From Rhizophagus clarus (taxonomy: Eukaryota; Glomeromycota; Glomeromycetes; Glomerales; Glomeraceae), in the NCBI GenBank assembly GCA_015698045.1, contig BLAL01000176.1, positions 496,001 through 560,000 on the forward strand: a stretch of 64,000 nucleotides of DNA, in the 5' to 3' direction. Position numbers and translations under genes: made by a program. Position 1 is the first letter of the stretch, and every line of letters begins with the position of its first letter. Of the stretch, positions 35,261 to 48,069 are shown piece after piece. The notes beneath the pieces were generated by a model. The model saw nothing but the letters and a program-made list of their open reading frames with translations, ran no database searches and was not told where the DNA came from.

Positions 35261-38200
35261 CATAGCTTCAATAAAAGTACTTCAAAAAAATAAGAACCAC
35301 CTATAATATTTTTTAACCAGTTAAATGAGAAAACGAAAAAAAGAAATTAATAAGATGAATATAAATGAGATGAAAGGAGGGAAGTGAGAAACGAGGGAAG
35401 AATGAGATAAGGAAAGATAAGGGAAGGGAGAAATGAGTGATCATTTATTTGACGTCCGAACCAGTGATATAACGGGTCTTGAATGATTCGAATAATATAT
35501 AATAATAATTAACGTAAAATTATCAAAATTCTGCTATCACTGTATATTTTGGCAGTCAATTTTATGGCTCTATTTATAAAATTGTCACTATCATTTATCA
35601 AAAATCAATATCAAACGACAAATCATACTCACGAATCACGACTTACATATTTAAATTTAGTTTCTTGCATTTCTTGATCTGAATTGATAATTAAAAAAAT
35701 AAAAACACCATGATTAAATAACTTAATTAAAATATACCATGTTTTATTATGGGCTTTTTAATAATGTTTTGCATAATCCAGAGTAAAACCTTCCCTAAAC
35801 TAATTTTGATCCGTCAAAAAAAAAACAAAGACTTTTACAAACGTGGTCGAAAAACGAATGTACTGTGTTCTGAAGAGTAAGGGTCTCTGTATTTCATTTT
35901 TATAATTAGGGAAATAATTGATTTCTTTCAGAAAACACATGTTCATAGACATTGTCTGCAATGATTTCAAGGAAACAGGGTAGAAGGATAAAATTTTCCT
36001 GATTGTATTTTGTAGCGTGTGTAATTAAACAAATACGAAAGAAACATGGATAAAATAACTTTTACGCCGGTTATTCTTCAATTAATTTTATGGTGCGTCT
36101 TTCGAGAAATAGAAATATTTACCGTGAGATTGACCAATTCGAGCATGGCTTAAAACTTAAAGAGAAAATAACAGTTCAAATAAAAAAATGACTTCTGTTC
36201 CAAATATCAATGAATTTAAAGCTCTGGAGTCTGGAAGGTTTCACCGAGGACAAGGTGATAAGTTTTTAAACTTTCATTTACAAAATGATGATGAAAGGAT
36301 GTTATAGAAAAACTTGGAGAAACAAATCTTGAAAATAAATAATACTGGAGTGATGCCCAGAAAGAGGAGTTACTTTTATCATTGTTTACTTAATTTACTT
36401 AATCATGGCATTTAAGAACCAAAAAATAGAAGAAATTGAGATATTGAATGAACGAATTGATAATATGTATTACAATGGATGGTAACTTGGTAAGTAGCTA
36501 TTATTAGGGTTGTGATTTCGTACACGCTGGACTTGTACAAAGGATACAAGGAAAAGTTTAAACCCTTGTGTAGGTTTATTACGGTCCAAAATCTGGAATA
36601 AATTTACGTAATATCCTCTTCAATTTCTGATGGTGGTGTGACACAGTTATATGTATATATAAATAATTTTTTTTTTTAAAAAAAAAAATTTTAAGTCTTT
36701 TAAAAAATGCGACTTCTCTTTTTAAGTAGTATTTATATATTTATGTTTGGTATATAATTTTCTTCGAAGCTTAAAATAGATATCTACGGATTAGTAGATA
36801 TTATTATTTTCGAACAAGATACTGTATTTGACATCATGACAAAGAAAGGTATGCATGATAAAGAAATAAAAGAAAATTCTCTTTATTTTCAATTCTTTTT
36901 CTTAATGTAATTATGTACTGTATATGTGTGTATGTTAATGGACACGTTTTCACTAATCAAAAGATCAAACATCATTTACTAACAAGACCACGTTTTATAA
37001 ATTTAACGTTTATAATCTTCGTTTTGTCATTTATCCAATTTGGAATAAAAAAATTCTGAAGAAAACAATTCAAACCTGTAAAAACTTTGTGTACAATGGA
37101 ATTTGTTATTTCATATGCCTCATAGATCTTATCGACCTAAAAAAGTTAAGAAACCATTTTCAACATTTGAATTTTGGACTAAATATTTGATGCTCATATA
37201 TTCAATTTAAGAAAAATAATATATGATAAATTTCAAAACTTAAAAATCTTCGTTCATAGCCATAAATTAATAACAAAAAAATACATACATAATAAGAATT
37301 GATGACAATTCGATAATCTTTTGTCAGTTTCACCAGATCCTGTATATCTCACATATCCCACGTATCTTACATATTTTCAGAGTCAAAAACTCGTATAATA
37401 TCCGAGTAATCTTAGTACTCATGGCACCTTGTTGAGATTCAACGGGTGGCTGAATTAAAGATTGAGAATCATAATAATAATAATTATTATTATTTAAGAG
37501 TTTAGTGATTTTACATGTTTTGAAGCGCAGATGATGCATCATCATGAACATACATATTGTTTTATTATAATGATGTAGAAACTCATTGCGTCTCATGGCT
37601 CATGAACCTTTTACCAAATGATACACGTGGTCACATAACGCATTACATTTATTTGAAGTCGCTCAACTCTTATCATCTTATCATCTTTTTACAAAAAAAA
37701 AAAAAACGAATGGTTTATTGTTTTCAAAAGTTTTTTTTTTTTTTTTTTTTTGGAGATCAGCCATTTTCACCGTACAGAGTACATCAATACATGTTAAAAA
37801 TTTTTTTATCTTAAAATTCTAACGAAGTTCGGCTAAGCTAATCATTCTCGTCTTACATCAGTACACTTATTTATTAATTTTTATTAAATTTTCCGAGTCA
37901 ATAGTTAAAAGGGGAAATCGGCTAATTAATGAAGTTAACCATTTCATCATACTGTACACCAGTTTTTGGTTAAGCTTAAGTTCACATGATAACTTACAAA
38001 AGATTTGTAGCTCCGTCATACATTTATTGTTTTACTGAACAATGAACATTAATTTTAATTAGGACAACTTATTTCTATCTAATTATTCATTTTATCATGA
38101 CTCATGATGATCACTTTAACTTTGTCAATAAATATAAACAGGCACGATGACACGAAGGTATGAAAATACTTGGAAAATCCAGAATTATGACCAGCATTAT

Positions 38201-38354
38201 ATATGTAAAACATATTTATTTAATTAGATGATAAAAGCTAAATACTCACATAATATTACACTATAATTACATTATAAATTCTTTGAAAAAACTACGTAAA
38301 GATTCAATTCAAAAGTATTTCCTTACCGTTTTTCTTTTCCTTTTAAATCAAATT
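35261..38354. other. intergenic
   Basis: Besides the kinase tail fragment at 35600-35780, an ATG at 36188 opens a 40-codon coding-like stretch (MTSVPNINEFKALESGRFHR) that soon breaks down; it may be a gene remnant. Long T-runs occur near 37730-37750. No supportable gene. Confidence 0.5.
35600..35780 (-). pseudogene. 3' fragment of a gene C/D-type kinase
   Basis: The minus strand keeps the last-exon start (DQEMQE from TTTCTTGCATTTCTTGATCTG), the Y-K-Y-V and E-Y-D-L-S-F-D region and the preceding intron with an ATACCATG donor remnant. The kinase domain itself is absent. Confidence 0.65.
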
Positions 38355-39154
38355 TCATGTGAGAATATTATCGATAAATTGGAAAAAATTTTTTAAGAGC
38401 TTTATTATTACATTTAAAGAAACTAGATAACAACAATTACCTCTTTTTTCAACTTTTCCATTCTTGCTTTATATTGTTTATAAGTGCATTCGCAATCTTG
38501 AGGAGAACAAAAATCGCAAGGTTCAAAGAGTTTACTATTCTCGAATATCATTTCATCAGTTAATATACCTTCCTCAATTTCTCCTAAAAGAAATCTATAA
38601 TGAGTAAACCAGTAAACCACTAAACTTTTTGGATAATATCACAAATAATTACGTTGAACTTCTTCTGCGATTTTCTTTCTAAATTCTTTAATAAAAGAGT
38701 TAATTATTTCACACTGTTCTTCATTGGACACTATTTTTATTATTAAAAAAGAAAAAAAAATGAGCAAGAAATTATCGTAATCATTAAAACAACAATGATG
38801 TATTATGATATTATTACTTCTTTCAAAATCCTCACGTGGAATATGTGGCGGAACAAAAAGACTAGAAAGAGAGTATGAAATGTTAGACTACTGAAACATC
38901 AAAACGAGATACATCAAGACGAGTTGCCTAGAATAGATTAACGATTACCGTATCTCAGGATCATTAGGCTCGCTTTTATAATTAAGAAATCGACGGGAAA
39001 GTATAAAACTTGCAATTTTGACCAAGACCCTGAGTAACGGTTTTAAAATTTCACTCCAAATAATAATTATCATACAAGTTCCTATGATTAATTCCATTAA
39101 TTCAACCATAACGTATAATGCGAAAATAAAAATGTTTAAAATGATTGTACCCAA
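38355..39154 (-). CDS. small membrane protein of unknown function, five exons
   Basis: Exons modelled at 39154-38949, 38861-38818, 38730-38653, 38583-38441 and 38399-38355. The first four have good GT-AG sites and phases (2, 1, 1, 0) that fit one another; the last exon is tentative. About 171 residues. The N-terminus has two or three hydrophobic stretches (IILNIFIFALYVMVELMELI, IGTCMIIIIWSEIL, VLVKIASFIL), then a soluble tail with LFVPPHIPREDFER, a helical segment (NEEQCEIINSFIKEFRKKIA) and a Cys cluster, EPCDFCSPQDCECTY. A single open frame on the opposite strand (39018-39341) overlaps but lacks any such support. Function unknown; a start farther upstream is possible. Confidence 0.6.
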
Positions 39155-40121
39155 AAAAGTATGTCAAATAATACGAGATTTGGGGTACAAAAAATTTTTG
39201 GGTTTATTTTTGATTGCGGACTTAACAAATTCTGGGGTATTTCATAAATCTGCCGTCATGTCATGTGTGACTCTAATATCATCAATTTGTATAAATTTGA
39301 TCGATCTTTACAATTCAACAATTTTTTTTAAAGTCTGGTGATTGATTTATTCATAATTCAGGGATTCGATTCGCGTATTTTTAATTAAATTTGGCGGCAC
39401 ACGTAATGATAAAATGATTTATAATCTAACAGTAATCTAACTCATGAAAGAGTTATTTTAGTCGAAAAGATGTAACAATAGTAAAATAAATTATACATTT
39501 AACATTACGATAATTAATATCAAACGGAACATTGCAAGTGTTATTTTTAAAATACCCCTGCGTACAGCTATTATTTCATGGTCCTGCTATTTACCAATCA
39601 TTTTGTTATACACTTTTTATTTTCGTCTTGTGCTAATATTTTTAAGAAATCGTTACTCTTATTTTTATCTTGCAACTGTTTAATCAGATTTTAATGAATT
39701 TTTAATTTTTAGAGATTTTATCGCTTGGTTATTTTTTTTAAATTACAAATTTTTATAACCATCAACGCCTGACATTAATTAACCGTGTAGAACAATTATA
39801 AACCATTATACAATACGATTTTACGTAATTTTTGTCGCTAACTATTTTAATCTTTGTGCAATGAGTGTATATATATATATATTAACGTGATGCTTTGTAT
39901 GTTATATCTTATGAGACTTAAATATAAATATGATGCGGTGATAAAATAACTAAAATTAATCATTCGTAATGTTCTTTATATTAAATGACTTTATGACATC
40001 ATTATCAAATTTTATATTAAACTCACCCTACTTTCTCTATTTTTTACCCACTTGACGTCTTGACGTGCAATTAATATACAATTTAAAAAAAAAAACTTTA
40101 AAAAAATAATATAAATTTGTA
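39155..40121. other. intergenic
   Basis: Between the minus-strand gene at 38.4-39.15 kb and the plus-strand gene at 40.12 kb, hence probably both promoters. An (AT)n tract is at about 39870. No gene. Confidence 0.5.
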
Positions 40122-40739
40122 ATGGCCATTATTGCTGTAGAAGGTAAATATTATAACTAACGGAATATTTTTCATTTCATATTATCCTAATTAATTCGTC
40201 TGTTTCTTATGGTTAGGTCAACATTGCTGTATAGAATTTAATTTCGAAACTTACGTAAAATTGTTGCATCGTTTTCGCGATCACGAAGAACTAATCGCTA
40301 CATTAAATTTTATATCCGATACCGGTTTCCGTAAATCATATTATGGAAACGGCATCTACGTATTAAAATTATCGGGAAACGAATCTATTTCGACAAACAG
40401 AATACTAAATATAAATTATACTTCTTATAGAGGTGGAGTCAGAGCTGTAGGTATGAGTATCAGAGGAAGACATCCTCTTTTAACATTACAAATTATCGAA
40501 GGTACAGAATTAATTTTTTGTGTATAATTAAACTCTTTAATTTATACTTATTTATCTAAGTATATGACGAAAATATCAGATCTGAAAAAGAGGATTATAA
40601 CAGATCACTAGGAAGGTTAATAAATCCAGATCCGTTTGCAATTTATTCAGGATTCACGTTCGGTAGACCTTGTAATATTTCTCTAATCTACGAACCTAAT
40701 CCTCTTCCGAATCCTCATGTTTTATTTCATCTCCAATAA
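40122..40739 (+). CDS. conserved-looking small protein, unknown function
   Basis: Three exons, 40122-40143, 40217-40501 and 40561-40739, with donors G/GTAAAT and G/GTACAG and acceptors TTAG and TAAG, all phase 1, giving 161 residues. The frame uses more C- and G-rich codons than surrounding DNA (FRDHEELIATLNFISDTGF; YRGGVRAVGMSIRGRHPL), which argues for selection on the protein. There are no transmembrane segments or signal peptide. A beta-rich, compact soluble domain is likely. No family is recognised. The second exon also reads on into the intron for eight codons, so an unspliced form would be truncated. Confidence 0.7.
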
Positions 40740-42652
40740 TTGTAATAATTGAACATTTGGGAATATATTTTATTTTTTTTTTTAATAACCTCTTTTTTTT
40801 TATTATTATTATTTAATTATGTATAACAATTTTCAAGGGAATATTTTTTTTTACAATAAAATTCACGAAAATTTTTACATTTAACGAAAAAACTAATTAC
40901 GTAAATGATTTGGAAAAAAGAGTGTTAAAACATTATCTTAAACTGCATTTTTTTTTTTACGTCGAATTAATAATCATATCCTGAAATGTATTAAATTTTT
41001 TGACAATCATATAAAAAATTATTTTCGTATTACCAATTTGGATGAATAAAAGGTCTCAAATAATTTATATTATTAGTATGAGTGAAATTAACGTTTTTTG
41101 AAAAAAAAATTTTTTTTTCCTTTCATATTAAAAAAACGAAATTCAAAAAAATTATCAAAAATAAAATAAAGATCACTTATGTTTTTTCCGGTTTGATTTA
41201 ACTTTTCGCAAAATGTAGTTGTACTTAAAAATTCAAAAAAATTATCAAAATATCCCATGAAGTTGAAAATGAAGGCAATGGTAGTCTCAAGTTGTTATCA
41301 ATATAGAGGCATGAAAGAAATAGAAATAATCAATTAAAATTCTTATAAAATTATAAGATTACTGATTATTGGTATTCCATATAGATGAATGTAGGCTAAA
41401 TAAATGGGGTGTGATAACTAAGAGGTGTAAAAAAAAAAAAGTTATACGCCCGGGCGTAGCAACGCACGTGATTTTAAAATAAAATTTAATTGGCTAAATA
41501 ATATAAATAAACCGTAAATAAAATTACAACTTGTGATATAACTCAAATTGATTATTTAATAAATTAAATAATCCCTTTAATATCTTAAATTCTACAGTTA
41601 ATCGATTATAGTAATAGTAATATGCGTTCATGAAGCTTCGGCATTTTGACATAGTATATTGATTGTATAGTAAGATATAACCTACTATCATCAGTTTCAC
41701 GAGTGTTGTTAATATACAGTAGAATCGTCACCACTACCATCAAGTACTAATAAATACAAAAATTTTGTCGATACAACAACTCATTAACCTACATCAATTC
41801 AATTTAATCTTTAGTACTACAACAAATGATAAAGAAGAAGAGTCTTCCCTATCAAATGGATATAACGGAAAAACGATTTATATGAAAGGATAATTTGTAC
41901 GAGGAAAGCTTTAAAAAAATATTTCGACCAATTAATCGACCAATACTATTAATCAGACATTGATTGTCTTTGATCGATTATATTAATTGGATTTTAAATC
42001 TTGTGATCGATGAGATCATAATACGGAAAATCGTTTTATATGAAAGGATCAATTAAATTCCAGGCGACATTATGTAATTCCGGTCATCAACAAATGGATG
42101 CCGATCTCGTCATTGTATTTGCTGTTTGAAAAGGGACGAGGAAAAATCGTAAACTTCTGTCGTAATTATCTTCTGATATATAAATTTATAGGTAAATAAA
42201 GTATTAAAAGAAGGATCAAAGTTTATTAGTTTCGGACCCAGCAGATTTACAGTACTTATTGTGTGCTCATGATGGGTCAATGGCTGGCCATAAAAGCGTA
42301 AACTTCAATGATTATAAGTCTTTCCAATCGAATTCACTTATTAGCACTCAATGAAGCAAATATATTTTTAATCATTTTACTAGCTACACTTTCAAGTCAA
42401 ATGTTATTCCACATCAATTTCATCAACACGAATATATCTTGAGATACTGTACATTTTAACGCATGTTTATTTAGTTTGATGTTAATTAAATAATAAGCAA
42501 CCTAATTAGGATAAAAGTAAAGGATAAAATGAAAAAATTATATCCGATAATATAATACATATACTCTCTTAAATATTCTTACACGATTAGTCTTTGCATT
42601 CCCCTAGACACCCATTTAAGATTGTTGATCGATTTCAGTTATTAAAGTCGCT
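40740..42652. other. intergenic
   Basis: No gene seen. A small GC-rich palindromic patch (ACGCCCGGGCGTAGCAACGC, 41446-41465) stands out from the AT-rich background and may be the end of a repeat. Two copies of a segment with GGAAAA(A/T)CG(A/T)TTTATATGAAAGGAT occur at about 41865-41890 and 42024-42050. Confidence 0.5.
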
Positions 42653-43190
42653 ATGGCGTTTCAGGAACAAATATGCATGATAGAAGGGGATGCTGATATT
42701 GTTGGATCAGGAGTAAGACTGTCAATTACCTGCGATGTTTTATAATGATTATGAAGGTATTTGTAATACAAGATAATTATATTGAAACGGTAGAATTCGG
42801 ATTGATAACATCCCTATGTTTAGTAATATCTACAATAATTAAATATAGATACATGATACATTTTAATTATAGTGTCGCTATTAGCTTATTTATTACTTAA
42901 TTTATCATCATTCTAGTTGCAGGAATAGGAATTCTTTTAATTCGTAAATTATATTTAAAAAGTCTTGCAATTCATCAATTGGATGTTGTACAGTACATGT
43001 TATTTTACCATAACCTTGATACGCCCACTGATAAGGGATCAAGTGGGTCAAAAACCCAGTTCGTTAATTTGACATTGTGTTTTTACAATTGCAGCTCCTG
43101 TAATTAGTGCTTTGACAGCCATGATTGAAGTGACAGTACCAAAATATCCAATATTTGGAATTTAGGACTGGGCTTTGGACAAATATTGGG
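42653..43190 (+). pseudogene. relic of a fungal multi-pass membrane protein gene
   Basis: From ATG 42653 the plus strand reads MAFQEQICMIEGDADIVGSGVRLSI, resembling the D-I-x-G-x-G-V-R start of a large fungal family of polytopic membrane proteins. Hydrophobic pieces follow in separate frames (ETVEFGLITSLCLVISTIIKY; VAISLFIT), then after a possible intron AGIGILLIRKLYLKSLAI, and after a TTGCAG acceptor APVISALTAMIEV. The FGQIL motif near 43165-43180 is out of frame by one base, and TAG/TAA codons interrupt. The family call is from memory of the motif pattern and is moderate. Confidence 0.4.
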
Positions 43191-43709
43191 TTATATATAC
43201 GCATCGCTCCCAATTTGATGTTTCTGAATATGTGGATTGTTCAATTAAGTGAGTGAATCAGGCTAGCATCATTATTTGATTTGTATATTGTTAGATGATA
43301 ATTAGTTTATTAAATTAGTTACATTTTTTCATTATACCTTGTGATGAATATCATTTATCGTCTCGGACAAATTCAATTAAGTGGATTAAATCTTTAAATT
43401 GTAAAATTTGGTAAAATAAATATTGATTAATTTCTTATTTATGATTATGATAATTTAAACCTGTATATTTGGTTAAGAATCAAAATAATTATTCAAACTT
43501 AATTTTTTAACAAATCAATGACATTAATATTAATATGATATTCACATGTTATATTCATTCTTTTAAAAAAGTTCCTGCTACATCTTTATATCTTACACTT
43601 TATAATCTTAAATTAAAATAATAATAAAACTTTGCAATAGTATAATAATTAAAAAATACATCGATCCATCTTCCAAATGAGTAAAAATTATTATACTCGA
43701 TTTAGTACA
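43191..43709. repeat. duplicated kinase upstream flank (copy I)
   Basis: TTTCTGAATATGTGGATTG and ATATCATTTATCGTCTCG occur here in the same order as at 47630-47760 (upstream of J) and, reversed, at 6750-6910 (upstream of A). No gene. Confidence 0.65.
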
Positions 43710-43851
43710 AAATCATAATTGGTTTAGCTTATTACAAACAGTAGTACAAATAAATGTATGTGCAATTATTTTTCGTAACCCACGTTTCACAGTTTTTTTT
43801 TTTTTCGTTATTACAATTTTTCGATTAACGTAAATATTTAAATTAATTATT
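43710..43851 (+). promoter_or_regulatory. conserved 5' flank of family-1 kinases (copy I)
   Basis: Repeats the pattern seen upstream of A and F: GTACAAA repeats (AAACAGTAGTACAAA), TTTCGTAACCCACGTTTCAC, a T-run and TTTTTCGATTAACGTAAATA. Confidence 0.55.
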
Positions 43852-45843
43852 ATGGAAGAAAAACCAAAGAATTTATGGAAAACTTTTGTTGATTACAATA
43901 AATACCAGGTATTAACAATTCAAATTAATCGTTGATAATATTGAATTTTTATAGTTTAATAATAATAATTTTTTATCATTAAAAGTATTATGTTAAAATT
44001 TCTACTACTGAGTCAGAAGATGTAGATGAAAGAGTAGTTTATATGGAAGATTTAGAAAAAAGAAAACAAGTATATGGAATATGTGGAGAATGTAAAGAAC
44101 CTGGTACAGGAGAAAATTGGTGTCAACCTTGTAATGCTAAAAGACTTAAGGACGACTTTGAAAATTGGACTAGTGGAAATGAAATTATTGATGAATTTAT
44201 ACAACAATCACAACTTAATGCTGTACATTATCTAAATTATATTGAATGGATACCTTTTGAAAAATTTCAAAATATCACTTATATTGCAGAAGGTGGTTTT
44301 GGTAAAATTTACTCAGCTGAATGGCCTGAAGGATATATTTACAATTGGGATATTGAAAATCAAGAATGGCATAGAGTACATCGGGAAAAGTATGTATTGA
44401 AAAGTTTAAAAAATTCTTCTAATAATATAAGTTCAGATTTTTTAAATGAGGTAATTTAAATTTACTTTGTCTTAAATTTAAAAATTGTTATTTGTATTTA
44501 TTTATTAACAAAATTTTTTTTTAACAATTAGATTAAATCTTATCTTCATATTTATCTTGTTGATATTATTCAATGTTATGGAATAACTCAAGATTCAATT
44601 ACTAAAGAGTATATGATGGTTTTATATTATTGTGGTGATGGAAATTTGAGAAATTATTTAAATGAATCTGTTGTTTATTTAGATTATGAATCAAAAATTA
44701 ATAATTTACGAGATATTGCAAGAGGACTTTTCGATATTCATAATGCTGGAAAAGTTCATAAAGATTTTCATTCAGGAAATATATTGTTTTATGGTATTCC
44801 ATACATAAGTGATTTAGGGATGTGTCAACCAGCAAATAAAGAGCAAACAGTTAAAGAAGAAGGAATTTATGGAGTATTACCATTTATGGCACCAGAAGTT
44901 TTACGTGGACGTCAATATACAAAAGAAGCAGATATTTACTCATTTGGAATAATGATGAATGAGTTTCTTTCTGAAGAAATTCCTTTTAATGATATTCCTC
45001 ATGATGAATTTTTAGCTTTTAATATATGTAAAGGACTTAGACCAAAAATTTCTGAAGATATACCAAAATTACTTGCAGATTTGATAATAAAATGTTGGGA
45101 TGCTGAAAAAGAAAATAGACCAACTGCTAAAGTATTGTTTAAAATATTAGATAAGTGGAATGATGAAATTGAAAATAGTAAAGACAGTAAAGATAGCGAA
45201 GATGATGAAGATATTGAAAACGTTAGAGATAATGAAAATAATGAAGATTGCGAAAATAATAAAAATACTAAAGATAATGAAAATAGCCAAAAGAGTGAAA
45301 TTTATTTTCAAATAAAAGAATGTGATAAAATTGGAGAAAAAAAATTTAAAACCAGGTCAAATTTTGAAAACAAATCCAAAAGCATTCAAACACATCCACA
45401 AGCAATCTATACTAGTAGACTCATAAATTTCAAAAATCTTCCAAAACCGGTAAATTCAACAGATTTATCAGCTATTCAAATTAATTCAGGTAATATAACT
45501 TAATTTTATATTCACTTTAAAATAAATTTTGCATTTATTATTATTATTATTATTATTTTTTGATAACTGAAGGTGTTAACTATAATATTCAATCAGCATC
45601 AGCCAATCTACTGAGTAAGTATTTCTATTTCTATTAGTAATTACTACGATATTAATATTAATGTTATATAACTGTATCTTATTAATTATATAGTTTCAGA
45701 ATGTTTGGACGTCCAATTAAGTGAATTAGGTAAGTTATTATTTACATTGTAATTTTATGAATACTGTTATATTTACTATTTATTTATTTTTAGAGCTAAA
45801 TGAAATTTGCCAAGATGAAGAATCTAACGCTAATAATGAATGA
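43852..45843 (+). CDS. TKL-type protein kinase with CX2C N-terminal domain (gene I)
   Basis: Six exons, 43852-43908, 43986-44450, 44532-45489, 45603-45614 (12 nt micro-exon), 45694-45729 and 45794-45843; every join keeps phase and gives about 525 residues. This is the best preserved family-1 copy. N-terminal CGEC...WCQPC, NWTSGNEIIDEFIQQSQLNA, LEWIPF-type linker (IEWIPF). Kinase domain: EGGFGKIYSAEW, ATP lysine in YVLKSLKN, HKDFHSGN, SDLGMCQP, APEVLRG, DIYSFGIMMNE, CWDAEKENRPT. A 40-residue Asp/Glu/Asn/Lys-rich insert (about 45165-45300) is shared with gene F but absent from A and J. The C-terminal exons give SECLDVQLSELELNEICQDE. Probably an active cytosolic kinase; substrate unknown. Confidence 0.9.
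45603..45614 (+). other. 12-nt micro-exon of kinase gene I
   Basis: CCAATCTACTGA lies between CATCAG and GTAAGT and joins in phase 1 on both sides. A nearer acceptor (AATCAG) would give an 18 nt version. Homologous to the 9 nt exon of gene A. Confidence 0.6.
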
Positions 45844-48069
45844 AATTTCTTTGAAAAGTTAGATTCAATGGTTTAAAGTTGGTAGTTTTTTTTTCTATTT
45901 ATATAGATGGTATATATATATATGATTTATTAATATTTGTTTCACGATTATTTTATATAAATAAAGATTTTAAATTATTATCAGTTATATTTATTGGTTT
46001 AATTTCTTAGTAAATGTAAACTGTATATATTATTCTTACAGCTACTCCATTCCACGTAATAATCAAATTTACTAATTGTTGCAAACACATAAAGATATTT
46101 CATTATGATTATTTGTTATGTTTATTAAAATTTTAAAGTAACTTTACACAATCAGCATCATCTAATGCTGTAGTATAGCTGGAATCATTACAGTATATTA
46201 AAGAATATCTACAATTCTACATAACTATCTTATATCTCTTGAAATATTGAATATTGTTTAATATATTGTATATATATTGTAATAATAATATTTAATTAAT
46301 CGTCACGTTGGTATTACGTAATGTTTTATTAGAAAAGTAAAAATGAATAGAAAAGGATTTCATATATAGTTTACATCACTATTCCAATAGACTTGTAGTT
46401 GTAGTGCAGGTATAAATAAATGATTTCAAAGTTTTAAGCCCAAATAATATAAGCGTAACAGTATACAGTCGTACCTCCATATAGTCACCCCCTATATAAG
46501 CACATCATATATATAAGCACATATTTGAGCTTTTTGAATGTAAAAATTATTAGAAGAATCCTTCTCTATAGTCACAATCATAATAGCACCTCTTTATAAG
46601 CACATTGTGCTTTAAAAGTCACTATGTGCCCGACTGCGTGACTATAGGGAGGTACCACTGTAGTAACTTTAATCACGTGATTTCTTCTGACGCGCGAAAT
46701 TTTATTGCTGTATGAGAAATCAAATTTTTTTTTTTTTGAGGAAGGAAATAGATAAACATATTATTTAAAGTTATGTATTATTAAAATGACCAGTAAAAGT
46801 TGTATTTATTAAATGAAATAAAATAAAGGATGCTTTATTAATTATCTTTGGAATTAGTTTTTAAAATTATTTTAAAGGCTGCATCAATCAAATTATATTA
46901 GTAGTCGAATAATCAAAAAATTTTTGTTTTTTAAAATATAAAAAAAAGATATGTATTGTTCATATACATTAGTTACTCATTAAAAGCATTAAAATTAATA
47001 TTATATTATTGTGTATATGTCAAATAATTTTATACTAATAAAAATTTTTTATCATTTAAATTGAAAGCAATTTTACAATTTTAAATTCATGCTACGACTA
47101 ACTACTGTGCATTTGATAGAAGAAATTGTTTTTATATAAATTCCCATTAGAGATTTATAATTTAATGATGAGTGACTGTCCATTGAATTCTGATGGAGGG
47201 CGCGATTTGTCTAGGAATGATTAATTTTCGCTATCATAATTTATATTGCAAACTATAATATATGATTAAAATGATAGATGTTAATAGAAAGTTTTTATTA
47301 ATTATGATTCATTAAATTTGCTTATTTAAATAGAAATAACATATAAATTATAATAATAATGACATTAAAAGAATATACGAAAAAAGAATATTCTGGGATT
47401 ATGAGGAAGAAAGGGAAGAAAGAGATTGAATACTTATTCTTCTTGCGAATATCGGGCGAATATAATGCAGTTTATTTTCGCTTATCATATTCGCTTATCA
47501 TATTTGTGCCTTTTTATAATCGTAAAAAAATACAAAAATGTGAAACTGTCTATGCCATCGAGTTGTATTCAAATAAATTAATTTATAAGGAATGTTATAA
47601 AGTCACGATATATATCATATGCATCTTTCTCAATTTCGCTATGAATATGTGGATTGTTTAATTGCATTATTTGATTTTAAATAGAAGATAGTATTTAGTT
47701 TATTAAATTGTTACATTTTTTTCATCATACCTTGCGATAAATATCATTTATCGTCTCGAAGAAAATTTAGTTAAATGGTTTAAATTCTTTTGTTAATTAT
47801 TGTTTGTGATTATGATGGTTAAGACTACTACTCACAGGTTAAGAATCAAAATAATTATTTAAACATAATTTTTAACAATTAATATTAATCTTAAATTTCC
47901 TTCTAGTACATCTTTCATATTTCACACTTAATAATTTTTTTCTGCATACAATTTATCATCATTAAATAAAGCCGTTTGCATAATAAAAATACGTTTAAGC
48001 TTCTAGTTGTCTAAAAAAGGCATCTAAGATCCTTTTTGCCTAAAAAAAAAGTAAATTAGGGTACAAAAA
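45844..48069. other. intergenic, duplicated flank of J
   Basis: Holds the 195 bp element at 46466-46660. From about 47190 onward the sequence matches the upstream flank of gene A in inverted orientation. The 100-codon frame at 47359-47661 lies in this duplicated flank; the A copy does not keep it open, so it is not called. Confidence 0.5.
46466..46660. mobile_element. 195-bp TA-flanked MITE with pogo-like ends
   Basis: Ends CAGTCGTACCTCCATATAGT and, reversed, CAGTGGTACCTCCCTATAGT, bordered by TA on each side (46464-46465 and 46661-46662). The interior repeats CTATAGTCAC, TATAAGCACAT and similar units in both directions. There is no coding capacity. The TIR pattern CAGT...ACCTC.(T/C)TATA resembles that of the complete transposon at 29104-31353. 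Confidence 0.85.

Noticed and set aside
34906-35293. Small open frames in the 650-bp element that look conserved with 25675-26077
   Set aside because: The similarity only reflects near-identity of two young element copies; the frames run through repeated TGTCC motifs and across the element boundary.
36188-36480. Coding-like stretch starting MTSVPNINEF
   Set aside because: Stops and frame changes appear after about 40 codons and no family is recognised; noted only in the intergenic entry.
39018-39341. 107-codon plus-strand open frame
   Set aside because: It overlaps, on the opposite strand, the first exon of the five-exon gene at 38355-39154, which has matching splice phases; the plus frame has no motif or splice support.
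47359-47661. 100-codon open frame upstream of gene J
   Set aside because: It lies in duplicated flank and the corresponding sequence upstream of gene A is not open; no domain.
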